DNA from: Bradyrhizobium sp. LTSP849
GTDB taxonomy: Bacteria > Pseudomonadota > Alphaproteobacteria > Rhizobiales > Xanthobacteraceae
DNA length: 64,000 nt
Assembly: GCF_000938255.1 (NCBI RefSeq)
Contig: NZ_JYMR01000016.1
Location: forward strand, 1 to 64,000
Direction: 5' to 3'
Part shown: positions 8,949-17,875 of the stretch, piece by piece
How positions within the stretch are numbered: position 1 is the stretch's first letter
How the letters are laid out: each line of letters starts with the position of its first letter
Made by a program: the position numbers and the translations under genes
Notes under the pieces: model-generated
Seen by the model: the letters and a program-made list of their open reading frames with translations, nothing else
What the model was told of the DNA's origin: nothing
Databases searched by the model: none

Positions 8949-9917
8949 CTATTGTAGCGTGATAGCGTGCGATCGGGGCAGACGGGCTGCCGCGTGTCTC
9001 TGCTCGAGGGCCTTGATGTGCGTATAGGCAAGCATCAATGTGCGATGCTCAATGTCGGCGTCGATCGCCTTGTTGAGCATGAAGCCCAGGATGTGATCGA
9101 CCTCTGTCGACCCACCGCGTTCGACGTCGCGCAGCATCGACGTCGCGTATTGCGACTCCCGCTGCGAGAACGTCTCTTCCCACAGTTTCATAAAGCTATC
9201 GCTAGGCGCGTGGCCGTTGGCGGCTGCCACCGCGGCACCGCACCGAAGCTGTTCAAGGAAAAGCTCACGGCCATAGGGAGTGCGAACAATCTCGCCGACA
9301 TTCGCGCGCATCAGGCAGGTCATCGCAGCAGCCGTCGAGAGGTGGACGATCTTCTCCCACATCCGTTGCACGATGTCGGTTACCGCGAAGGCTTCGACGC
9401 CTTTCGCAGCAGCAAATAGAGCCGCCAGCGTTGTCACGCGTTCCGTCATCTGGCCAGATTGCTCGCCAAAAGTGAGCGTCCGCCAATCGTTGAATTGGCG
9501 GATCGCGCCGCTCGGCGTGAGGGTTGCTTGAATCTTGGCAGTACCACCGAGCACGCGGCGCTGACCGAATCTTTGGTTCAGGAGGTCGATATGGGCAATA
9601 CCATTCAGGAATGGCAAGACGTAGCCGCTCGGTGCCACGGCCGGCGCGATCGTCGCTATGGCCGCATCGAGGTCGTATGCCTTGCAGGTCAGAATTACTC
9701 CGTCGAAAATCGGTGCCACTTCGGACGCGACCACTGTCTTCACAGCCAACTGCGCATCCCCGAATGGGCTCTCGAGCCGTAACCCTTGCTCGGAGAGGAT
9801 TTTGCGCCGTCCTTCCCGGACGAGGAACGTGACATCGGCACCACTTTCGGCCAGACGGCCGCCAAAGTAGCCGCCAATGCCCCCGGCACCAAGAACCAGA
9901 ATCTTAGGACTTCTCAC
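8949..9917 (-). CDS. 2-dehydropantoate 2-reductase family protein (PanE/ApbA-like)
   Basis: This 322-residue NADPH-dependent reductase begins with the Rossmann fingerprint ILVLGAGGIGGYFGGRL, followed by VILTCKAYDL with the conserved lysine, PFLNGIAHIDLL, and a helical C-terminal domain with MWEKIVHLSTAAAMTCL and EVDHILGFM. Family members reduce ketopantoate for coenzyme A synthesis, but additional copies beside catabolic genes act on other 2-oxo acids. No panB or panC is nearby, so a peripheral role is more likely than housekeeping. The gene is full length. Confidence 0.87.
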   Translation of the reverse strand: MRSPKILVLGAGGIGGYFGGRLAESGADVTFLVREGRRKILSEQGLRLESPFGDAQLAVKTVVASEVAPIFDGVILTCKAYDLDAAIATIAPAVAPSGYVLPFLNGIAHIDLLNQRFGQRRVLGGTAKIQATLTPSGAIRQFNDWRTLTFGEQSGQMTERVTTLAALFAAAKGVEAFAVTDIVQRMWEKIVHLSTAAAMTCLMRANVGEIVRTPYGRELFLEQLRCGAAVAAANGHAPSDSFMKLWEETFSQRESQYATSMLRDVERGGSTEVDHILGFMLNKAIDADIEHRTLMLAYTHIKALEQRHAAARLPRSHAITLQ

Positions 9918-10021
9918 GAAGGTCTTCCTTTTGACACGCCGGGCTTGGCACGACGGAACGGGGCATCACTAGAGAGGAACTTGATCGATCGCCGGAGCGG
10001 CGTTCACCAACCGGAGCTCGG

Positions 10022-10444
10022 CTAACCGGTGGCGGGAGACACGCAGGCAAACTCAATCCGGATGCCGCCTGGCTCTCGTATCATAAAATGGAATTTCGGA
10101 CCCTTGCCCGACCTTTCCGGCGCAAACTCAATCTCATTACCAGGCCACGCCGCGACACACGCGTGCAATGCGTCAAGCGCCTTGTGATCCACAACCTTCA
10201 ACGCAAGGTGATGCAGACCGAGATTACGGCGGCGCTCGAACGGCACGCAGGTCTCCGGATCCTCGACTTGCCAGAGTGTCACAATGGCATTTCCGTCCGA
10301 TACGAAGGCTGCTGGATAGCTTGGATCCTCTCCAACAACCCGCCAACCAAGGCAATCGCAAAAGAACTTCCGCGTCAGTGCAAGATCCTTTACGGTAAGG
10401 CCTACGTGATCGACACCGATCGTTAGCGGCACATTCTCCTGCAT
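10022..10444 (-). CDS. VOC-family (glyoxalase/bleomycin resistance) protein
   Basis: The 140-residue protein starts PLTIGVDHVGLTVKDLALTR, with the first metal-ligand His in DHVGL. It continues with CDCLGWRVVGEDP, LGLHHLALKV (second His) and MIREPGGIRIEF (Glu ligand). It is a metal-dependent VOC fold protein of unknown substrate. The start at 10444 is preceded by GGAGA; the longer frame to 10465 adds seven unrelated residues. A degraded N-terminal copy of a close relative lies at 32102-32201. Confidence 0.88.
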   Translation of the reverse strand: MQENVPLTIGVDHVGLTVKDLALTRKFFCDCLGWRVVGEDPSYPAAFVSDGNAIVTLWQVEDPETCVPFERRRNLGLHHLALKVVDHKALDALHACVAAWPGNEIEFAPERSGKGPKFHFMIREPGGIRIEFACVSPATG

Positions 10445-10753
10445 TGCAGCTCTCCAGACGCTCACACGAACCTGCGGCGCGAGCAGCCACGATACGCAGA
10501 TCTAAGCCGTCAGGCTAATGCGAGTCGTCACTGACTTGAAGAGCCGTTACTGGAAAGACACTGTTGCTTCTAACGGAACATTGGCTGGTTCGTCGATCCC
10601 AAGCCAAGCGGTCGGAGATCGGACAATTTTGCGAGCCTTGGGCAATCGGTATTTCCTCTAACGCCGTGTTAGGTGCGGCGTCATGCTGATTATTCCCGCC
10701 AGCAGGCCCGCAACTATCAAGCTGCGGACCCACAAGCGCATGTTGTCAGACGG
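10445..10753. other. Gene-free interval
   Basis: No convincing gene or RNA is seen. Near 10663-10683 there is a short inverted repeat, ACGCCG with CGGCGT, about 70 bp past the end of the molybdoenzyme gene. It is too weak and lacks a T run on the minus strand, so it was not called a terminator. Confidence 0.4.
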
Positions 10754-12961
10754 CTAGGCTCTCACCAACGCGACCGGCTCAGGCTCATACATGCTCCGTG
10801 CGGCATTCCTGCCCACGATCCGCTCCACCTGAACGAGATTGTCCGAGAACGTAGGACAGTTGCCCATCCCACCGAACCGAGCTGCGGATACGCTATTGAC
10901 GGTACCTTCTTCGTTATGCGTCCGCCAATAGCCGACAGTAGCGACAACCAGTCCGGCCTGAACGTCATCGGTGATATGGGCGACGCCGTGGAAGCCGCCC
11001 GTCTTGTTGTACACCTTCACCTTGTCGCCGTGCTCGATCATACGCTCAGCGGCGTCCTGCGGGCTAAGGAGAACGAACTGATCTCCCTGCAGTCTCCGCT
11101 TCTTGGGTTCATTGGCGTAGTTGGTATTGAGAAATGCGTGGCTTTTCGGGGCTATGATGCTCAGAGGATAAAGCTTGGCAAGTTCAGGTTCGTCAGCCGC
11201 ACTCTCATAGGGCCTGGTATAGCCGGGAAGCGGTTCGATCGGCTCGCCGCTTTGCATTTCGTTGTAAAGCTGGCGAAACGGCGGTGCCACGAAATTTGTG
11301 GCACCGGTCAGCAGGATCTCACACTTGCCCGACGGCGTCTTGAAATTTCCCTCTGCGTGAGGCGTTCGCGTATCGGCCGGACCCAAGTTCAACTTGGCAA
11401 AGCCTTGCTTCCGCAGAAGATCCATATCGACACCCGCTACCTGCGGCGCGGTCCAGTCGATCGTGCTTTCGGCCAACTCGAGATCCGATTTCAGGAACTC
11501 GGGGTCGGTCAATCCCATCGTCTTCGCAAGCCTGCGGAAGATTTCTGCATTCGAGCAGGCCTCACCGGGCGGCTCAATGGCCTTCTGATTGAGCGTGAGG
11601 TAGTAGTGTCCCCAGGAGAACATCATGTCATCGTGTTCGGCGGCCATCGTCGCCGGCAAGATGATATCTGCGTAAGCCGCGGTGTCGCTTATGAAATGAT
11701 CGGCGACGACAGTGAATAGATCGTCGCGCTGAAGCCCTCGGACGATCTTGTCGACGTCCATCGCCTGGGTCACGGGATTTGTATTGTAGACCATGATCGA
11801 ATTGATCGGCGGATCAAGCTTGGTCTCGCCAAGCAGCGCTTCGCCTAGCTTGAGCAGATTTACCACCCGCGTGCCGGGTTTGATCCAATCGGGGCGACAA
11901 ATCGCTCCGAAGTTTACGGGGAATTCCCATAGCGGTGCTTGATAGATGCCGCCGGCGACGTCCTTCCAGGCACCGGTCAAGGCGGGAATCGCGATGACAG
12001 CACGGATGGCCTGGGTGCCGCCTGCGGTACGCTCAAGCGCCACACCGATGCGGATCGAGGCGTTGCGCGACTTCGCGTATTCGCGCGTCAGTTTGCGTAT
12101 GTCATCGGCACGGATGCCGGTGATCTTCTCAGCCCACTCCGGCGTGCAGGTTGCCGCGTGCCCCTTGAGCTCCGGATAACCAAGAACATACTTGTCGACA
12201 TAATCGTGATCGACCAGGTCTTCGGCGATCAACGTTTGGATCATCGCCATAGCGAGAGCGCCGTCGGTGCCGGGCTTCGGCGCGATATGCCAATCGGCCT
12301 GCTTGGCTGTGCGCGACCGGTACGGATCGATAACAACGACCTTTGCACCCTTTTGACGCGCCTCGGTGACGAAGGGCCAATGATGCAGGTTGGTGCTAAG
12401 GGAATTGCAGCCCCAGATAATGATGTATTTCGAATAGGCGAAGCTTTCCGGATCCAACGCATTCGTGGGCCCGACCGTGAGGAGCCAAGCGGTGGAAGAA
12501 CCCGATGCACAATAGGTCTTCTCGCAAACGGTAGCGCCGAGTCTGTTGAAGAAGGCATCGCCGACCGTCAGCCCCTGCACGAGGCCCTCATTGCCGAGAT
12601 AGCTGACTGGGAGGATGGCCTCTGCACCATTGCTTGAAATGATCTTCGTCCAGCGATCTTTAATTTCCGCGAGCGCTTGTTCCCAGCTGATCCGCACGAA
12701 GGCCCGGCTGCCCTTCGGCCCGTTGCGCTTCAGGGGATACAGCACGCGATCGGCATTGTAATGGCGATCCGCGTAGTCGTTGAGCTTGACGCACAAGCCG
12801 CCGCGCGTGATCGGGTGCTTGGGATTACCGCGGACGTTGACCAGTTTGTTACCTTCCACCGTATAAATCATTGCGCAGGTGTCAGGACAGTCGTGGGGGC
12901 AACCGCCAAAGAATTCCTTCGTGCTCGCCTCTTTGGTTTGGATGCTGGCAGACATCGGCAT
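10754..12961 (-). CDS. Molybdopterin-dependent oxidoreductase with N-terminal 4Fe-4S domain
   Basis: This 735-residue protein belongs to the DMSO reductase/formate dehydrogenase superfamily. Its N-terminus binds a 4Fe-4S cluster (GCPHDCPDTC and GGLCVKLND, about 20-65). Later segments include the cofactor-binding IIIWGCNSLSTNLHHW, VVVIDPYRSRTAKQADWH, GTDGALAMAMIQTLI, and the C-terminal molybdopterin dinucleotide-binding domain with ARFGGMGNCPTFSDN. There is no Tat signal, so it is cytoplasmic. The metal ligand cannot be assigned with confidence by eye, although a Cys occurs in TYCASGSS. AAGGA lies 5 bp before the ATG. Across the divergent promoter lie moaA, ferredoxin and ferredoxin reductase, a plausible cofactor and electron supply. 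Confidence 0.9.
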   Translation of the reverse strand: MPMSASIQTKEASTKEFFGGCPHDCPDTCAMIYTVEGNKLVNVRGNPKHPITRGGLCVKLNDYADRHYNADRVLYPLKRNGPKGSRAFVRISWEQALAEIKDRWTKIISSNGAEAILPVSYLGNEGLVQGLTVGDAFFNRLGATVCEKTYCASGSSTAWLLTVGPTNALDPESFAYSKYIIIWGCNSLSTNLHHWPFVTEARQKGAKVVVIDPYRSRTAKQADWHIAPKPGTDGALAMAMIQTLIAEDLVDHDYVDKYVLGYPELKGHAATCTPEWAEKITGIRADDIRKLTREYAKSRNASIRIGVALERTAGGTQAIRAVIAIPALTGAWKDVAGGIYQAPLWEFPVNFGAICRPDWIKPGTRVVNLLKLGEALLGETKLDPPINSIMVYNTNPVTQAMDVDKIVRGLQRDDLFTVVADHFISDTAAYADIILPATMAAEHDDMMFSWGHYYLTLNQKAIEPPGEACSNAEIFRRLAKTMGLTDPEFLKSDLELAESTIDWTAPQVAGVDMDLLRKQGFAKLNLGPADTRTPHAEGNFKTPSGKCEILLTGATNFVAPPFRQLYNEMQSGEPIEPLPGYTRPYESAADEPELAKLYPLSIIAPKSHAFLNTNYANEPKKRRLQGDQFVLLSPQDAAERMIEHGDKVKVYNKTGGFHGVAHITDDVQAGLVVATVGYWRTHNEEGTVNSVSAARFGGMGNCPTFSDNLVQVERIVGRNAARSMYEPEPVALVRA

Positions 12962-13044
12962 ATTCCTTCTACCGTCCGGTTAAGGGAAATCTGCGCTTGG
13001 GACTTACGGTCACCAAGAGCGGCCTTTTGTAGTTAAATCCAACG

Positions 13045-13061
13045 ACTCAATCGAATTGAGT
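13045..13061. promoter_or_regulatory. Inverted repeat in the molybdoenzyme/moaA divergent promoter
   Basis: ACTCAAT-CGA-ATTGAGT is a perfect 7+3+7 inverted repeat in the 265-bp gap between the divergent molybdoenzyme (start 12961) and moaA (start 13227). Position and symmetry suggest a transcription factor operator controlling one or both sides. No second copy was found nearby. Confidence 0.5.
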
Positions 13062-13226
13062 ACCGGTTGCCCCGAATCTCTTGGTGCCGGCTCGCCTTTG
13101 CCATTCGCTCCGGACTCAGACCTTTCATTTGCACCGGTACTTCACCAGGCCAGGCCCAGGGACCGATCATCGGTGAATCCCTGGTTGTGCGCATTGCGTG
13201 TCGACATGAAATCGCGGCGGCATCAT

Positions 13227-14216
13227 ATGAAATCGCAAGCCCCACTCCTGGTAGACACATTCGGGCGCCGAATTGAGTATTTGCGGCTTTCGGTCACCGA
13301 CCGATGCGACTTGCGCTGCACCTACTGCATCCCAAGCGGATTCCGCGGATTTCAGGAACCAGCGTCCTGGTTACGGTTCGATGAGATCGAGCGCCTGATC
13401 TCGATCATGGCTCCTCGTGGACTGAAGCGTATCCGCCTCACGGGTGGAGAGCCGCTCGTTCGGCGGGACCTGCCGAATCTGGCGGCAAGACTTGCGGCAA
13501 TACCGGGCATCGACGACCTATCTTTGAGCACCAATGCGACCCGCTTGCAGGTTCTCGCCGCACCTCTGCGAGAGGCCGGAGTACAGCGCATCAACGTCAG
13601 CTTGGATTCTCTGCGTGCCGAGCGCGTCGCCGCAATCTGCGGCCGCGATGTCCTCGCCGATATCTTGGCCGGTCTCGAGGCGGCGAAACAAGCCGGCTTC
13701 GCGCCGATCAAGATCAATATGGTCGCGATGCGGGGCGTGAACGATGATGAAATCGATGAGATGGTCGATTTCTGCATCGAGCAGGGATTTGTTCTTCGTC
13801 TGATCGAAGCGATGCCGATGGGCGCAACAGGCCGGAATGCCCAATACCTCGACCTCCAACCTGTCCGGCGCCGCCTGCAGCAAGAGCGCGGTCTCGTCGC
13901 AGCCGACGTGCCCGGCGGCGGACCGGCCCGGTACATGAAAACGCCAGATGCACGATTGAGCATCGGCTTTATCACCCCGCTATCTGAACATTTCTGCGCC
14001 ACCTGCAATCGCGTGCGGCTGGCAGTCGACGGGACAATGTATCTCTGTCTGGGTCAGCGTGAGCAGCTGGCATTCGGCCCACTCTTGCGTCGCGGCGTCA
14101 GCGACGACGAGATAGTGGGGGCACTTCGCTCGGCCATGAGCCTAAAGCCGGAGCGCCACGAGTTCAATGAGAAGCCTGAGAAGATTTCACGAATCATGGC
14201 CGCGACGGGCGGCTGA
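13227..14216 (+). CDS. moaA: GTP 3',8-cyclase MoaA (molybdenum cofactor biosynthesis)
   Basis: The 329-residue radical SAM enzyme carries the CDLRCTYC cluster motif near residue 25-32, RLTGGEPLVRRDL, STNATRL, NVSLDSL, the C-terminal second cluster CATCNRVRLAVDGTMYLC, and the GG tail that MoaA needs for activity. It converts GTP to 3',8-cyclo-7,8-dihydro-GTP, the first step of molybdopterin synthesis. ATG 13227 is preceded by CGGCGG; ATG 13206 is an alternative. Its place opposite a molybdoenzyme and upstream of ferredoxin genes suggests a dedicated second moaA rather than the housekeeping copy. Confidence 0.95.
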   Translation: MKSQAPLLVDTFGRRIEYLRLSVTDRCDLRCTYCIPSGFRGFQEPASWLRFDEIERLISIMAPRGLKRIRLTGGEPLVRRDLPNLAARLAAIPGIDDLSLSTNATRLQVLAAPLREAGVQRINVSLDSLRAERVAAICGRDVLADILAGLEAAKQAGFAPIKINMVAMRGVNDDEIDEMVDFCIEQGFVLRLIEAMPMGATGRNAQYLDLQPVRRRLQQERGLVAADVPGGGPARYMKTPDARLSIGFITPLSEHFCATCNRVRLAVDGTMYLCLGQREQLAFGPLLRRGVSDDEIVGALRSAMSLKPERHEFNEKPEKISRIMAATGG

Positions 14217-14252
14217 TGCACTGCGAAAACGACGTTCGAATGAGGAGCGACC

Positions 14253-14567
14253 ATGCCCCATGTGGTTACTGGGAACTGTAGCGACTGTCGGTTCACGGAT
14301 TGCGTTCTGGTCTGCCCGGTAGCGTGCTTCCACGGGGATGATCATCGCATGTATATCGATCCCATCGCATGCGTTGATTGTGCGGCCTGCGTTCCGGCCT
14401 GCCCGGTTCACGCGATCAGCGAAAGCGCGGACCTTTCGCAGGACCAGCAGATGTGGGTTCAAATCAACGCTTACAAATCCGGCAACACACCTGTGATCCG
14501 GAGTAAGCAAACGCCCTTAGCGGGCGCCGAGGAGCGGCGCGCCGCCCTCGGCTACGGTCCCAGCTAG
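14253..14567 (+). CDS. Seven-iron (3Fe-4S/4Fe-4S) ferredoxin
   Basis: The 104-residue ferredoxin has two cluster regions: CSDCRFTDCVLVCPVACF at the N-terminus and CVDCAACVPACPVHAI. The spacing fits FdxA-type ferredoxins, and the helical C-terminal tail ending in RRAALGYGPS also fits. It carries electrons at low potential in the cytoplasm. GAGGAGCGACC precedes the ATG. It lies 36 bp after moaA and 19 bp before the ferredoxin reductase gene, so the three are probably cotranscribed. The likely partners are the reductase downstream and the molybdoenzyme. Confidence 0.92.
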   Translation: MPHVVTGNCSDCRFTDCVLVCPVACFHGDDHRMYIDPIACVDCAACVPACPVHAISESADLSQDQQMWVQINAYKSGNTPVIRSKQTPLAGAEERRAALGYGPS

Positions 14568-14586
14568 ACACATTGAGCCGGTCGCC

Positions 14587-15966
14587 GTGAACGCAATTGG
14601 ATCAGCAGACAACCCCTTACGGGTAGCAGTCATTGGCAGCGGGCCAAGCGGTTTCTACGCGGCCGAAGCGCTGCTGCAGTCCGAGCACACAACCGAGGTC
14701 GATATTCTCGAACGGCTCCCGGTCCCTTATGGTTTGGTTCGTTATGGTGTCGCACCTGATCATGCGCGCTTGAAGGACGTCGCCAACACCTATGCGGAGA
14801 TCGCTCGGGATCCCCGTCTCTCGTTTGTCGGCAACGTCACATTTGGCAAAGATTTCACCCTGCGCGAGCTGGCAGATTGCTACCACGCAGTGATCCTTGC
14901 GACGGGAGCAGCGACCGACAGAAAGCTTGGTATTCCCGGCGAGGATATTCAGGGAAGTCACGCCGCAACGTCCTTTGTCGGATGGTACAACGGACATCCC
15001 GATTACCGCGATCTTGTGTTCGATCTCTCGGGGGGCTCCGCCATTATCATTGGTCAAGGTAACGTCGCAATCGACGTCTGCCGCATCTTGGCCAAATCGC
15101 CGGATGAACTGCGAAAGACAGATATCGCAGCACATGCGCTGGATGCTTTGGCTGAAAGCCGCATTCGTGAAATCCATCTGATTGGTCGCAGAGGACCGGT
15201 TCAGTCGCGCTTCACCAGCAAAGAGTTGCGCGAACTCGGTCAACTGTCTGAATGTGATCCGTCTGTAGACCCCAATGACCTGCTCCTGAGCGACGCTTGT
15301 AAATCTGAACTGGCCGATGTCCGTGAGCCCACCCGCGCACGAAATTTCGATGCATTCCGGAGCTTCGCCTCGCGGCAGCAGGAGAAGCCGAAATGCTGCC
15401 GAATCCACTTCTTTCTGAGCCCAAGAGAAGCGCGGGGAGAGCATAAACTCGAAGAACTCGTTCTTGAGCGAACGCGGCTCGTTGGCGCCGCTGGCCGCCA
15501 GGAGGCGGTCGGGACCGGGCAGACGCTGTCCATAAAAGCCGGGCTCATGATCCGCAGTGTTGGCTACAGCGGTCGTGCTTTAGAGGGCATTCCCTTCGAT
15601 GATGCGCGCGGCACGATTCCCAACCAGAATGGCCGCGCCGAAATGACACTAGCCGGCAAATGCCCTGTTTATGTCGCCGGGTGGATCAAACGTGGACCAA
15701 CCGGCATCATCGGCACCAACCGGGCCGATAGCTTGGCAACTGTTGCGACCCTTCTTGCCGATTTGCCGACCTTTGGGTCTCAGCAGAAGCCGGGCCGGGA
15801 GGCATTCGCTTTCCTCTTGGCGCAGCGGGCGACGCGATCGGTATCGTTTCAGGGGTGGGAAATGATCGATCAAGCAGAGAAGGCCCGCGGCACGCCCTTC
15901 GGCAAGCCGCGGGAGAAATTCACGAGAATTCCCGAAATGCTTGCAGCAAGCACCGGCCGGCCGTAG
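14587..15966 (+). CDS. NADPH-ferredoxin reductase (FprA/adrenodoxin reductase type)
   Basis: From a GTG start the 459-residue protein has an FAD fingerprint VAVIGSGPSGFYAAEALL, the PVPYGLVRYGVAPDH segment, an NADP fingerprint IIGQGNVAIDVCRIL, LIGRRGPVQSRFTSKELREL, and YVAGWIKRGPTGIIGTNR near the C-terminus. This matches mycobacterial FprA and mitochondrial adrenodoxin reductase in length and motif order. It transfers electrons from NADPH to the adjacent seven-iron ferredoxin. The gene is complete, in the moaA-ferredoxin operon, and has a weak ribosome binding site. Confidence 0.93.
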   Translation: MNAIGSADNPLRVAVIGSGPSGFYAAEALLQSEHTTEVDILERLPVPYGLVRYGVAPDHARLKDVANTYAEIARDPRLSFVGNVTFGKDFTLRELADCYHAVILATGAATDRKLGIPGEDIQGSHAATSFVGWYNGHPDYRDLVFDLSGGSAIIIGQGNVAIDVCRILAKSPDELRKTDIAAHALDALAESRIREIHLIGRRGPVQSRFTSKELRELGQLSECDPSVDPNDLLLSDACKSELADVREPTRARNFDAFRSFASRQQEKPKCCRIHFFLSPREARGEHKLEELVLERTRLVGAAGRQEAVGTGQTLSIKAGLMIRSVGYSGRALEGIPFDDARGTIPNQNGRAEMTLAGKCPVYVAGWIKRGPTGIIGTNRADSLATVATLLADLPTFGSQQKPGREAFAFLLAQRATRSVSFQGWEMIDQAEKARGTPFGKPREKFTRIPEMLAASTGRP

Positions 15967-16049
15967 GCTTACTCTCCGGTACGACCGAGGGCTACCACCC
16001 GGGAGTGCCGAAATCCCAAATTGTCTACGAGCTTTGATCGCAACAAGCA

Positions 16050-16103
16050 GTTTGACAGACGCACTTACCGACAGGCCTCTTCGCTAAGTACCGGCTGTCA
16101 AAC
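16050..16103. promoter_or_regulatory. Paired inverted half-sites upstream of the MocR gene
   Basis: GTTTGACAG (16050-16058) and its exact complement CTGTCAAAC (16095-16103) are separated by 36 bp. The second ends one base before the regulator's ATG. Centre spacing of 45 bp is about four helical turns. MocR-family regulators bind widely spaced repeats near their own promoters, so this is a candidate autoregulatory operator. Confidence 0.45.
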
Positions 16104-16104
16104 G

Positions 16105-17583
16105 ATGGAGCAGCAGATGCAGTTGGCTCTTGAAATTGACCTATCCGCTGCGTCATTGCAAAATCAGGTTTTCAAGCAAATCCACGGTTTGATCGTGTCT
16201 GGCCGACTCAAACCCGGTGCACGCCTTCCCGGTACCCGTGCCCTCAGTGAGCAGCTCGGGGTCTCGCGCAATACAATCATACTCGCCTATGAAACGTTGA
16301 CATCCGAAGGCTATCTGGAGTCCCGGGAGGGCGCCGGAACATACGTGTCGACGACGCTTCCCGACAACTCTCTCTCGGTTGCGAGTGCTTCGAACCACGA
16401 TGCCACCTACCATAAGCCGGTTCACTTGTTCGTTCCGGTTGCCGACGATGCAAAGCGATCCGTGGCCGCCAGTGAAATCGTCTGCGACTTTGCACTCGAG
16501 AGCACTGATCCGGCCTGCTTTCCGCGCAGCGTATGGCGCCGCCTAACGAATTGGCGCATGCAATCGTCAAAATTCAACTTGACGTATTCCGGTACGCCCA
16601 AGGGACTTCGGGATTTGCGTGAAACGCTTGCCGTGTATCTTGGCGCTTCGCGCGGCATTTCATGCAACCCGGATCAGATCGTCATCGTCACCGGCGTTCA
16701 GCAGGCGTTGAATGTCGCCGCCCACCTGTTCGTCCGCGCGGGTACGACAGTGGCGATGGAGGCACCAGGCTGCCGGACAACAGCGGACCTTTTTCGGGCC
16801 TATGGCGCACATATAGCGCCTGTTCCTGTCGATCAAAGCGGGATCGTTGTCAGACACTTGCCGCAGTCCCGGAACGGCCTCGCCTTTGTCACTTCAGCGC
16901 GTCAGTATCCGATGGGCGTCATGCTGTCGGCTTCCCGACGCGACATTCTGCTGAGCTGGGCCGATCAAACGGACTCTCACATTGTCGAAGTCGATTTCGA
17001 CACCGAGATCAGGTATCAGGGCTCACCGCCGCCACCTCTGAAGAGTCTCGATACCTACGGGCGGGTCGTCTATGTTGGCTCTTTTGCAGCTTCCATCGGC
17101 CCAGGGCTGAGAGTGGGCTACATGGTCCTACCGCCGCATCTGGTTAATCCAGCCGTTCACGCCGCTTCATTGCTTGATCACGGCTTTCCGTGCACCGGCG
17201 TTCCTTGGCTCGAGCAGGCGGTGCTGAACGATTTTATCGAAACCGGTGCCTTTGAAAAGCATCTGAGAAAAATCCGCAAAACATATATGGCGCGGCGCGA
17301 CTGCTTGATTTTGGCGCTTCAAAAGCATATCGGATCCGTCCAGACAAATCCGGTACATTGCGGCACGCACTTGGTATGGGAGTTGCCGCCGGATTTGCCG
17401 AGTGCCGTCGAATTGCAGACGCTCATGCTGAAGCAGCAGATCGGCGTTTACACGTTGCGCGACCAGAATATCGGCGACGCGGATTACCTTGAGAATTGCG
17501 ACAGATATCTTCTGCTGGGGTTTGCGGCACTTTCGGAGCCGGCCATCGAAGAGGGAATTTCGAGGCTCGCCAAGGTGCTTTGA
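16105..17583 (+). CDS. MocR-type GntR regulator with aminotransferase-like domain lacking the PLP lysine
   Basis: The 492-residue protein has an N-terminal winged helix (LQNQVFKQIHGLIVSGRLKP, RALSEQLGVSRNTIILAYETL, about 12-75) and a fold-type I aminotransferase domain (about 110-490). In MocR proteins the PLP lysine lies in a GTFSK-like motif; here the aligned stretch is GSFAASIGPGLRVGY, with alanine (about residue 329) where lysine belongs. The usual RLGFA substrate arginine is replaced in LLLGFA. The EVDFD segment keeps an Asp. The protein probably still binds DNA but cannot form an internal aldimine. ATG 16105 was preferred to the TTG at 16021. A two-part inverted repeat lies just upstream. 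Confidence 0.88.
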   Translation: MEQQMQLALEIDLSAASLQNQVFKQIHGLIVSGRLKPGARLPGTRALSEQLGVSRNTIILAYETLTSEGYLESREGAGTYVSTTLPDNSLSVASASNHDATYHKPVHLFVPVADDAKRSVAASEIVCDFALESTDPACFPRSVWRRLTNWRMQSSKFNLTYSGTPKGLRDLRETLAVYLGASRGISCNPDQIVIVTGVQQALNVAAHLFVRAGTTVAMEAPGCRTTADLFRAYGAHIAPVPVDQSGIVVRHLPQSRNGLAFVTSARQYPMGVMLSASRRDILLSWADQTDSHIVEVDFDTEIRYQGSPPPPLKSLDTYGRVVYVGSFAASIGPGLRVGYMVLPPHLVNPAVHAASLLDHGFPCTGVPWLEQAVLNDFIETGAFEKHLRKIRKTYMARRDCLILALQKHIGSVQTNPVHCGTHLVWELPPDLPSAVELQTLMLKQQIGVYTLRDQNIGDADYLENCDRYLLLGFAALSEPAIEEGISRLAKVL

Positions 17584-17796
17584 CGCTCTCCAAGAAATGA
17601 AGCCGGCCATGATGTCTGGCTCCTGCGCTTGCGCGAAGCAAATTGCGCGCTTACGCACCGCGCTGGAAGAGCGCCAACCTGCTCAACATTGGCCGTGAAC
17701 CGGTACCATCCGCTTTGCTCGCACCGGCGCTGTGAGGAGCACTCGTGTCTCACTAGTTTGTGGTTGGAAATTGCGGGCGAGCTCCTACTGCGACGG

Positions 17797-17828
17797 CGCC
17801 GGCAGTTAGGGGCGCCGGCGGGCGTTTT
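17797..17828 (+). terminator. Possible terminator after the MocR gene
   Basis: CGCCGGC at 17797-17803 pairs with GCCGGCG at 17814-17820 across a 10-nt loop, and TTTT follows at 17825-17828 after GGC. It lies in the 292-bp gap between the MocR gene and the NTF2-like gene, which otherwise shows nothing. The T run is short. Confidence 0.4.
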
Positions 17829-17875
17829 CCACTACGGCCATGGCGCTGCTGCTAGATATCACAAGGGAGCAAAAG

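Noticed and set aside
10673..11719. A 348-residue plus-strand open frame opposite the molybdoenzyme
   Set aside because: The minus-strand gene has clear molybdopterin-enzyme motifs; the antisense frame has none.
14617..15444. A 275-residue minus-strand open frame opposite the ferredoxin reductase
   Set aside because: It overlaps a full-length FprA-type gene with FAD and NADP motifs and shows no motif of its own.
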